From: an uncultured Acidobacteriota bacterium
Lineage (GTDB): Bacteria; Acidobacteriota; Blastocatellia; Pyrinomonadales; Pyrinomonadaceae
Direction of reading: 5' to 3'
DNA length: 6,093 nt
NCBI GenBank assembly: GCA_946480545.1
Contig: CAMLKY010000140.1
Span: 1 to 6,093, forward strand
Shown here: in pieces, positions 1 through 5,292 of the stretch
How the letters are laid out: every line of letters begins with the position of its first letter
Numbering within the stretch: the first letter of the stretch is position 1
Notes under the pieces: model-generated
What the model was told of the DNA's origin: nothing
The model's input: only the letters and a program-made list of their open reading frames with translations
The model's database searches: none
Position numbers and translations under genes: made by a program

Positions 1-1188
1 TCCGATCAGCTCTGCAGCAGTGCTGACATCCTTGTCGCCGCGTCCCGACAAATTTACCAGCACGATCGCCTCCTTGCTCATCCCGCCGGCTACTTTCACC
101 GCATGTGCGATCGCGTGCGATGACTCGAGTGCCGGAATGATACCTTCTGTTCGGGACAGCAATTGAAACGCACCGAGCGCTTCTGCATCCGAACATGAAA
201 CATACTCGACCCGCCCCGTGTCATGAAGATATGCATGCTCAGGCCCGATCGAGGCGTAGTCCAGGCCTGCAGAAACCGAGTGCGTCGAGGCGATCTGTCC
301 GTGCTCATCCTGGAGCACATAACTCTTCGTTCCCTGCAGCACTCCGACTCCGCCTCCTGCCATGAATCGCGCAGCATGCTGTCCCAGACCGGTGCCAGTA
401 CCGCCCGCCTCCACCCCGATGATCTTTACATCGACGTCGTCAAGGCACGCATGAAACAGTCCGATCGAGTTTGAGCCGCCTCCGACGCAGGCAATGAGAG
501 AATCGGGAAGGCGCGACTCTCTCTCGATGATCTGCTCGCGTGCCTCGCGCCCGATGATGCTCTGGAAATCACGCACCATAAGGGGGTAAGGATGCGGACC
601 GAGAGCGGAGCCGAGCAGGTAATACGTAGAATCGATATTCGTCACCCAGTCGCGCAGCGCCTCGTTGATCGCATCTTTCAACGTGCACGATCCCGAATCG
701 ACACCCCGGACCTCTGCGCCGAGAAGTCTCATCCGGAACACATTGAGCTCCTGCCGGCGCATATCTTCGGTTCCCATGTAGACAACGCATTCGAGCCCGA
801 ACAGTGCACACACGGTCGCCGTCGCGACCCCGTGTTGCCCGGCGCCGGTCTCGGCGATGATCCGAGTCTTTCCCATCCGACGTGCAAGCAGGATCTGGCC
901 GAGGCAATTGTTGATCTTGTGAGCACCAGTGTGGTTCAGGTCTTCTCGCTTCAGGTAAATTCGCGCTCCGCCCAGGTCTTCCGTCAATCGCCTGGCAAAG
1001 GTGAGAGGCGTTGGGCGACCCGAATAATCTTTCAGAAGGGAATCGAGCTCGGCCCGAAAACCCGGGTCATCGCGGAACTCATGGTAAGCTCCGGTCAATT
1101 CATCAAGCGGGGCGACGAGCGTCTCGGGAACGAAACGCCCACCATATTCGCCCCAGTATCCGCGCTCGTCCGGTTCGTAATCAGTCAT
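1..1188 (-). CDS. trpB: Tryptophan synthase beta chain (3' end cut by window edge)
   Basis: The PLP-dependent beta subunit condenses indole with L-serine to give L-tryptophan in the cytosol, normally as an alpha2-beta2 complex with TrpA, which channels indole to it. The frame is open for 396 codons from the ATG at 1188 to the edge without a shift. Visible motifs are the N-terminal [15 protein letters not shown] (residues 10-24), HTGAHKIN with the PLP Schiff-base lysine K91, AETGAGQHG with catalytic E113, the phosphate-binding loop GGGSNSIG (236-243), PALESSHA (352-359) and SGRGDKD (382-388), whose serine contacts the PLP ring nitrogen. Family proteins are about 395-410 residues, so only a few C-terminal codons and the stop are missing. 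The start overlaps the end of trpF by 8 bases and has an AAGGGGA Shine-Dalgarno sequence just upstream, inside trpF. trpA would be expected next, outside the window. This is the standard TrpB1 type. Identity is near certain. Confidence 0.97.
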   Translation of the reverse strand, partial: MTDYEPDERGYWGEYGGRFVPETLVAPLDELTGAYHEFRDDPGFRAELDSLLKDYSGRPTPLTFARRLTEDLGGARIYLKREDLNHTGAHKINNCLGQILLARRMGKTRIIAETGAGQHGVATATVCALFGLECVVYMGTEDMRRQELNVFRMRLLGAEVRGVDSGSCTLKDAINEALRDWVTNIDSTYYLLGSALGPHPYPLMVRDFQSIIGREAREQIIERESRLPDSLIACVGGGSNSIGLFHACLDDVDVKIIGVEAGGTGTGLGQHAARFMAGGGVGVLQGTKSYVLQDEHGQIASTHSVSAGLDYASIGPEHAYLHDTGRVEYVSCSDAEALGAFQLLSRTEGIIPALESSHAIAHAVKVAGGMSKEAIVLVNLSGRGDKDVSTAAELIG

Positions 1189-1822
1189 TGGTCCCCTTTG
1201 CTTTCTCAATAAATAACTTCACTTTGTCGTGATCCTTCCGCCCCTTTTCTTTCTCGAGCAGACTGCACGCATCGACGGCAAACGGATGCACCTCCTTGAT
1301 CGCTTCGCAGACATTGTCCGCGGACAAGCCACCCGCGAGATAGATCTTCAGCCCCCGATCGACGACAGACCTAGCCTTTGACCAGTCCGCAAGAATGCCG
1401 GTGCCGCCGCGGGCGTTGTTTGAGAACCCGTCCAGCAGAAATCCGTCGACGTGATACTCGTCCAGCGTCGTAGGATCAAAACCCGGATCCAGCCGCACTG
1501 CTTTGATCACGGGAAGGCCGAGCCAGTTGATCAGATCTTCGGCATACTGAGGCGGTTCTTCTCCGTGCAACTGAAATACGTCAATTTCGGAGCCGACTGC
1601 GATTTCATAAGCCTTTTCGCGGTGCTCGTTCACGAAGACACCTACCGCCGATACGCCTGATTTGAGAATCCGCACCTTCCGCATGATATCCGCGACGGAC
1701 CCAGGTTCTATGTACCGCGGACTCTTCTGGTAGAAATTGAATCCGAGAGAATCCGCACCGCATTTCACCGCGACAATGGCGTCTTCAAGATTTGTGATCC
1801 CGCATATCTTTACATGCGTCAT
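1181..1822 (-). CDS. trpF: Phosphoribosylanthranilate isomerase
   Basis: It catalyses the Amadori rearrangement of N-(5'-phosphoribosyl)anthranilate to CdRP, the third step of the pathway, as a cytosolic (beta/alpha)8 barrel. The 213 residues match the usual length of a monofunctional TrpF. VKICGIT at 4-10 carries the general-base cysteine C7. [13 protein letters not shown] (26-38) is the family's GF-F-SPRYV strand and loop. FQLHGEE (83-89) is the QLHG motif. FLLDGF with a downstream GGTG (139-142) places the general acid at D131. LAGGLSADN (162-170) is a phosphate-binding loop. The last motif reads VDACSLLE (183-190) where most homologues have DVSSGVE, a mild departure. The ATG overlaps the trpC stop in an ATGA junction, and GGAG at 1828-1831 lies 5 nt upstream. 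TrpF is separate from TrpC here, unlike the fused enterobacterial enzyme. Confidence 0.96.
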   Translation of the reverse strand: MTHVKICGITNLEDAIVAVKCGADSLGFNFYQKSPRYIEPGSVADIMRKVRILKSGVSAVGVFVNEHREKAYEIAVGSEIDVFQLHGEEPPQYAEDLINWLGLPVIKAVRLDPGFDPTTLDEYHVDGFLLDGFSNNARGGTGILADWSKARSVVDRGLKIYLAGGLSADNVCEAIKEVHPFAVDACSLLEKEKGRKDHDKVKLFIEKAKGTND

Positions 1823-2634
1823 AGAAGCTCCGCGCCTTGTGGTTCGTTGATCAGGTTCCGAAGGCTCTGGCCGGGACTTTCGCCCCGCATAAGGGTCTCG
1901 CCGACAAGGAATGCCGAGTAACCGATCGAGCGGAGCTCAAGCATCTGCTCGCGAGACGTGATCCCACTTTCCGAAACGAGCGTTACGCCCGGCGGCGCGG
2001 CGCTCGCAAGATTACGCGACACATCGAGCGACACCGCAAAGCTTCGAAGGTCACGATTGTTTACGCCAATCAGCGTTGCTCCGATTTCACGCGCGACCTT
2101 CATCTCATCCCGGGTATGTACCTCGACTAACACACCCATGCGCAGCTCATCCTGCGCCACACGCTGCAGCCGTGACAGTTGACCACGATCCAAGGCAGCG
2201 ACGATCAGCAGTATCGCATCGGCTCCGGCGGCTGCTGCTTCGTAGATTTGAAACTCGTCGAAAATAAAATCCTTACGAAGGACGGGTAAGGACGTCGCTT
2301 CGCGAACCTGTCGGAGATCATCCAGCGAGCCCTGGAAAAAATCTTCTTCTGTCAGGACCGAGATCGCACGTGCTCCGGCCTCTTCATATTCGCGGGAGGT
2401 CTCAGCCGGCGAGAGGGTGTTATTGATGTTGCCCTTCGACGGCGATGCTTTCTTAAACTCGGCGATGATGTTAATTGAGCCGGTCGCGAGCAATGCGTCA
2501 CGGAATCCGCGCGCAGGCGATGACATTCGGGCATCGAGCGCTAACCGAATAAGCTCATCGAGATCAGTCAGCGCCCTTGCCTCGGCAACGCGCCGTTTCT
2601 TTTGCTCGAAGATCTTGTCGAGGATGGTCATCAC
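1819..2634 (-). CDS. trpC: Indole-3-glycerol phosphate synthase
   Basis: It closes the indole ring by decarboxylating CdRP to indole-3-glycerol phosphate, the fourth step of the pathway, in a TIM barrel with an extra N-terminal helix region. Visible motifs are IIAEFKKASPSKG (56-68) with the catalytic E59 and K61 pair, RKDFI with the general-acid lysine K121, LVEVH with E171, GVNNRDL (190-196) with N193, VSESGI (220-225) with E222 and S223, and FLVGE (242-247). All the residues known from the Sulfolobus enzyme are therefore present. At 271 residues (270 from the internal ATG) it is a normal stand-alone TrpC. Two starts are possible: GTG at 2634, giving a GTGA overlap with the trpD stop, or ATG at 2631, giving TGATG. 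The GTG lies 7 nt after GGAGG and the ATG 10 nt, so GTG is slightly favoured. It is coupled to trpD upstream and trpF downstream. Confidence 0.97.
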   Translation of the reverse strand: MMTILDKIFEQKKRRVAEARALTDLDELIRLALDARMSSPARGFRDALLATGSINIIAEFKKASPSKGNINNTLSPAETSREYEEAGARAISVLTEEDFFQGSLDDLRQVREATSLPVLRKDFIFDEFQIYEAAAAGADAILLIVAALDRGQLSRLQRVAQDELRMGVLVEVHTRDEMKVAREIGATLIGVNNRDLRSFAVSLDVSRNLASAAPPGVTLVSESGITSREQMLELRSIGYSAFLVGETLMRGESPGQSLRNLINEPQGAELL

Positions 2635-3638
2635 GCAACCGCCTCCGCGAGTGAGGCTAACTTTCTCATCGCCGCACCACTTTTTATACTCTCGAGCGCA
2701 ATATGCCGGCCGGCTTCGACATCCCCCGCACGTCCCGCGATATGAAGCGCCGCCGCGGCGTTTACGACGACCATCTCTTCCGCGAATGAACCGGCAAGCT
2801 GACCCGACAAAACACTACAGATGATGCGAGCGCTTTCATCCGCTGAACCGACAGCAAAACTATCACCGGTACCGCCGCCCGCGTTCGGTGATAACTCAAA
2901 TGTCCGAACAGCATCCGAAGTGGCTTCGGCGACGGACGTAGTGCCTGTGACGGAGACCTCATCCAGTCCGCCTTCGCCGTGAACGACCCATGAGCGGGTT
3001 GTGCCAAGGCGTTGCAAAGCTCCTCCGATGATACGCACAAGCTCGGGACTCCATACGCCGACTAGTTGATACTGCGCTCCGGCGGGGTTACACAGCGGAC
3101 CGACACAATTGAAGATAGTCGGAAATCCGAGTCCTCGGCGCACCTTCGCGAGTGTCGGCGACAGGCGGTGAAAATTCGGAGCGAACATAAAGCAGATGCC
3201 GATCTCGTCGAGACATTTTTCAGCCCTCGATGGTGCAATATCCGGCCTTATCCCGAGAGCGTCCAGAACGTCTGCACTGCCGGTATTGCTGGTAGCCGCT
3301 TTGTTGCCATGCTTCGCTACTGGCACGCCTGCACCGGCGACAACGAATGCGGCAGCAGTCGAGACGTTAAAAGTTTTCGCGCGGCCGCCTCCCGTTCCGA
3401 CGATATCGATTATCGTTTCGTGCGATGAGCTGATGCGAGTGCACCGGTCGCGCATGATCCGTGCAATATAGAAAATCTCGTCTTCCGAGATACCCTTAGA
3501 ATTCCACGCTCGAAAGACCCGTGCGAGAAGAGCTTCATCGGTCGACGCGATCAGCTCGTCGAGCAACGGCTCCGCGTCAGACTGATCGAGCTGCAGTCCG
3601 GCGGCGAACCGTTCAGCGTAGTTGTCTAGAACATTCAC
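2631..3638 (-). CDS. trpD: Anthranilate phosphoribosyltransferase
   Basis: It transfers the phosphoribosyl group of PRPP to anthranilate, the second step of the pathway. The protein has 335 residues and is a stand-alone TrpD without a TrpG domain. The N-terminal helical part (about 1-70) is followed by the PRPP-binding loop DIVGTGGGRAKTFNVSTA (78-95). Next come VAKHGNKAATSNTGSADVLDALG (108-129) with KHGN and GSAD, VRRGLGFPTIFNCVGPLCNP (166-185) with the anthranilate-site arginine R168, and VHGEGGLDEVSVTG (219-232) with the metal-binding D226-E227 pair. The first loop reads GTGGGR where many homologues have GTGGDG, a side-chain change in an otherwise complete active site. The start is GTG at 3638 with GGAGG 7 nt upstream, and it overlaps the trpE stop as GTGA. 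No in-frame ATG lies nearby to compete. Confidence 0.97.
   Translation of the reverse strand: MNVLDNYAERFAAGLQLDQSDAEPLLDELIASTDEALLARVFRAWNSKGISEDEIFYIARIMRDRCTRISSSHETIIDIVGTGGGRAKTFNVSTAAAFVVAGAGVPVAKHGNKAATSNTGSADVLDALGIRPDIAPSRAEKCLDEIGICFMFAPNFHRLSPTLAKVRRGLGFPTIFNCVGPLCNPAGAQYQLVGVWSPELVRIIGGALQRLGTTRSWVVHGEGGLDEVSVTGTTSVAEATSDAVRTFELSPNAGGGTGDSFAVGSADESARIICSVLSGQLAGSFAEEMVVVNAAAALHIAGRAGDVEAGRHIALESIKSGAAMRKLASLAEAVA
2642..2646 (-). promoter_or_regulatory. Shine-Dalgarno GGAGG for trpC
   Basis: GGAGG lies within the last codons of trpD. It is 7 nt before the GTG at 2634 and 10 nt before the ATG at 2631. The trpD start shows the same GGAGG to GTG distance of 7 nt, which argues mildly for GTG in trpC. 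Its position inside the upstream gene fits re-initiation by terminating ribosomes. Confidence 0.6.
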
Positions 3639-5080
3639 AACTCGGCCTCCTCGGCGAGGTCGATCGCCTTGAGAAGAGCGCGGGCCTTATTGACGGTCTC
3701 GTTGTACTCGGATGCAGGTACAGAGTCTGCCACTATCCCGGCGCCGGCCTGGATGCGGGCGACGCCCTTTTCCAAAACCATCGTGCGGATCGCGATGCAG
3801 GTATCCATATTGCCGCCGTAATCGAAGTAGCCCACGGCACCCGCGTAAACGCCGCGCGGGTCCGGCTCGATATTCTGAATGATCTCGATCGCGCGAACCT
3901 TCGGCGCTCCGGAAACGGTGCCGGCAGGGAAGCAGGCGGCAAGTGCGTCGAACCTGTCCAGATCATCGCGAAGCTCGGCCGACAGGTAACTCACCAGATG
4001 CTGGACGTGCGAATACTTCTCAACGCTCATGAGTCCGTTAACCTCGACCGTGCCGTACTTCGCAACACGGCCAAGGTCGTTCCTCCCCAGGTCGACGAGC
4101 ATGAGGTGCTCGGCAACCTCTTTTCGATCTGCCCGCATATCGTCCGCGAGCTTGTTGTCGTCATCAACCGACCTTCCGCGCGGACGCGTCCCAGCGATGG
4201 GCCGGTACTCGAGTCGGCGACCCGAAGATCTGACCAGCATCTCAGGCGAAGCACCGATGATGCTTCGCTCGCCCGTTCGAAGCAGAAACATGTATGGTGA
4301 CGGGTTTAGCGAACGCATCGCACGGTAGATCGAAACCGGGTGAGCCAGCGTCGGTCGTGAGAAGCATTGTGAAAGCACGACCTGATAACACTCGCCCTGC
4401 AGGATGAGCTCCTTTATCTCGTCGACTGATCGCTCAAAATCTTCGCGCGACCAATTCGACGCGACGGTCTTTTCATCGGATACGCCGAGATTGCGCGGAA
4501 CTTCGACTGAGTCGTTTATCAGCCGGGCGCGGATCTCACGATTTCTGCCCGCGGCGAGGTCGACCGCCTGCTGCGTTCCATCGTCCTCAACCAGCGAGAT
4601 GATCTTGACGACCTGCTTCGCATGGTCGAATGCGATCACCGAGTCGAAGAACATGAATGACGCCATCTCCCGGTTTTCGGTCCGCGCGAGCGACGGCTCG
4701 AACCAGCCGGCGCAGTCGAACCCGAGGTTTCCGATCGCACCACCGACGAAGGGAGGTTGTTCTGCCACCCGGACAAGTTCGTAACGTGAAAAATGATCGC
4801 GGAGAAACGCGAAGACGGAACCCGGGAACTGGGAACCGTGGTCGCCCACGACAACATCAGTGGAATTCCCGTCACCACGAATGGTCATTCGAGGATCAGC
4901 TCCGACAAACGAATAGCGAGCCAGCGTCTCACCGCCCTCAACGGACTCGAGAAGAAAAGAATGATCGCTGCCGCGCGAGAGTTTCAGGTACACGCTGAGG
5001 GGCGTGAGAAGATCTGCCGGCATCGTTTCGATGACGGGTATCATTCTGACTTTCTGTTTGGCGCTCGCCGTGTCGTTCAT
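3635..5080 (-). CDS. trpE: Anthranilate synthase component I
   Basis: It makes anthranilate from chorismate, the committed step, using ammonia delivered by the TrpG glutaminase. Residues are counted from a possible TTG start at 5089; subtract 3 for the ATG at 5080. The N-terminal domain has SFLLESVEGG (44-53), whose LLES motif forms the tryptophan feedback site, together with NPSPYMF (262-268). The chorismate-binding domain follows: ECYQVVLSQ (233-241), IAGTRPRG (298-305), EHLMLVDLGRNDLG (327-340), FPAGTVSGAPKVRAIEII (387-404), GGNMDTCIAIRT (425-436) and QAGAGIVADSVPASEYNET (447-465). The length of 481-484 residues fits a stand-alone TrpE, so there is no fused glutaminase, and trpG is not adjacent. 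The ATG abuts the U-rich tail of the leader terminator. TTG at 5089 would add three residues and sits 5 nt after AGGCGG, so the exact start is uncertain. PabB is unlikely given LLES and the operon. Confidence 0.97.
   Translation of the reverse strand: MNDTASAKQKVRMIPVIETMPADLLTPLSVYLKLSRGSDHSFLLESVEGGETLARYSFVGADPRMTIRGDGNSTDVVVGDHGSQFPGSVFAFLRDHFSRYELVRVAEQPPFVGGAIGNLGFDCAGWFEPSLARTENREMASFMFFDSVIAFDHAKQVVKIISLVEDDGTQQAVDLAAGRNREIRARLINDSVEVPRNLGVSDEKTVASNWSREDFERSVDEIKELILQGECYQVVLSQCFSRPTLAHPVSIYRAMRSLNPSPYMFLLRTGERSIIGASPEMLVRSSGRRLEYRPIAGTRPRGRSVDDDNKLADDMRADRKEVAEHLMLVDLGRNDLGRVAKYGTVEVNGLMSVEKYSHVQHLVSYLSAELRDDLDRFDALAACFPAGTVSGAPKVRAIEIIQNIEPDPRGVYAGAVGYFDYGGNMDTCIAIRTMVLEKGVARIQAGAGIVADSVPASEYNETVNKARALLKAIDLAEEAEL
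3646..3650 (-). promoter_or_regulatory. Shine-Dalgarno GGAGG that fixes the trpD GTG start
   Basis: GGAGG (in the longer run GAGGAGG) sits 7 nt upstream of the GTG at 3638, inside the 3' end of trpE. The nearby ATG at 3634 is out of frame and meets a stop after one codon, so this site supports the GTG start and translational coupling of trpD to trpE. Confidence 0.65.
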
Positions 5081-5120
5081 CAAAAACAAGAACGCCGCCT
5101 GAGGTTAATAGGCGGCGTTC
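5081..5120 (-). terminator. Rho-independent terminator of the trp attenuator
   Basis: On the transcript, GAACGCCGCCT (5120-5110) pairs perfectly with AGGCGGCGTTC (5100-5090), an 11-bp GC-rich stem with a 9-nt loop. TTGTTTTTG (5089-5081) follows immediately and is directly next to the trpE ATG. Hairpin plus U-tract is the canonical intrinsic terminator. Its position after a Trp-containing leader peptide and before trpE, rather than after a gene, marks it as an attenuator. The U run is interrupted by one G, so termination may be partial. The stem's 3' arm contains AGGCGG, the only Shine-Dalgarno-like sequence near the trpE start. Confidence 0.88.
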
Positions 5121-5184
5121 GTAAAGACTTAACTCTGGAAATTAGATAACAATACGGATCAATTTCCCGTCAGTCGACCGCCGC
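5112..5184 (-). promoter_or_regulatory. Predicted antiterminator fold of the trp leader
   Basis: Four nested pairings on the transcript can be found by eye: GCGGCG (5184-5179) with CGCCGC (5117-5112), GACT (5175-5172) with AGTC (5129-5126), GAC (5171-5169) with GTT (5133-5131, one G-U pair), and GGAAATT (5167-5161) with AATTTCC (5143-5137). That is about 20 pairs in one interrupted stem. The outermost pairing consumes the 5' arm of the terminator, so the two folds exclude each other. The 5' half lies within the last codons of the leader peptide and ends at the first base of its stop codon. A ribosome finishing the leader would therefore mask it, while one stalled at the Trp codons would leave it free. 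Pairing was not energy-calculated. Confidence 0.65.
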
Positions 5185-5254
5185 AGCCGGAAAGCCAGCG
5201 CCACACAAATTCGGCACGCTGGTTCTGAGCTGTGATGGTCTCGTGAAAAGTCAT
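5159..5254 (-). CDS. trpL: trp operon leader peptide
   Basis: This is a 31-residue peptide beginning MTFHETITAQ, ending VWRWLSGCGGRLTGN and stopping at TGA (5161-5159). Its likely role is to sense charged tRNA-Trp: Trp codons at positions 18 and 20 (5203-5201 and 5197-5195) flank an Arg codon, and the mRNA beyond them forms the antiterminator and terminator just before trpE. Two Trp codons in 31 is a strong enrichment for a rare residue. The peptide itself probably has no function, and the glycine-rich tail is partly dictated by RNA pairing. No convincing Shine-Dalgarno lies upstream of the ATG at 5254, and the predicted transcription start is within a base or two of it, so translation may be leaderless. 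An in-frame GTG at 5296, overlapping the argS stop, would make a 45-residue form. An in-frame GTG at 5206 would make a 15-residue form that keeps both Trp codons. Confidence 0.8.
   Translation of the reverse strand: MTFHETITAQNQRAEFVWRWLSGCGGRLTGN
5195..5222 (-). promoter_or_regulatory. Possible segment-1 hairpin over the Trp codons
   Basis: CCAGCG (5222-5217) pairs with CGCTGG (5200-5195), and after a two-base bulge CC (5214-5213) can pair with GG (5202-5201). The second Trp codon is part of the 3' arm and the first contributes the two inner Gs. In known trp attenuators an early hairpin pauses RNA polymerase until the leader is being translated, and this one could do so. An alternative local pairing is TTTCC (5193-5189) with GGAAA (5167-5163), which would compete with the antiterminator. 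Confidence 0.4.
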
Positions 5255-5262
5255 TGAACATT

Positions 5263-5292
5263 CTTGTAACAGAAATCCGCTGATCGTGTCAA
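5263..5292 (-). promoter_or_regulatory. Sigma70-like promoter of the trp operon
   Basis: A perfect -35 hexamer TTGACA (5292-5287) begins at the base after the argS stop codon. After an 18-nt spacer comes TACAAG (5268-5263), which matches four of six positions of TATAAT. Reading it with a 17-nt spacer gives TTACAA, a poorer match. Transcription would start about 7 nt downstream, near 5256-5254, at or next to the leader-peptide ATG. No clear operator palindrome is seen. The -10 element is the weak point of this call. Confidence 0.62.

Noticed and set aside
1..1188. Possible frameshift or decay in trpB, because no closed frame is visible there.
   Set aside because: Reading codon by codon from 1188 to 1 gives one continuous TrpB sequence with every expected motif. 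The stop is simply beyond the window edge.
592..1212. Plus-strand open frame of 206 codons opposite trpB.
   Set aside because: trpB is intact on the other strand with all catalytic motifs. The antisense frame shows no family features and is a shadow.
3521..4300. Long plus-strand open frame of 259 codons opposite trpE and trpD.
   Set aside because: It lies antisense across two well-supported genes, is rich in Arg, shows no recognisable domain, and is explained by the biased third positions of the genes on the other strand.
5090..5120. Treating the hairpin as the ordinary end-of-gene terminator of argS.
   Set aside because: It lies about 170 nt beyond the argS stop, downstream of its own promoter and leader frame, and touches the trpE start, so attenuation fits better.
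5090..5254. A T-box riboswitch or TRAP-binding leader as the regulator of trpE.
   Set aside because: The leader is too short for a T-box and lacks a T-box-like sequence, and there is no series of spaced GAG/UAG triplets as TRAP sites require. A leader peptide explains the region better.
5142..5261. A second 39-codon frame from the ATG at 5261, overlapping the leader peptide in another phase.
   Set aside because: It has no Trp codons, its start would lie upstream of or at the predicted transcription start, and its stop does not fit the antiterminator geometry.
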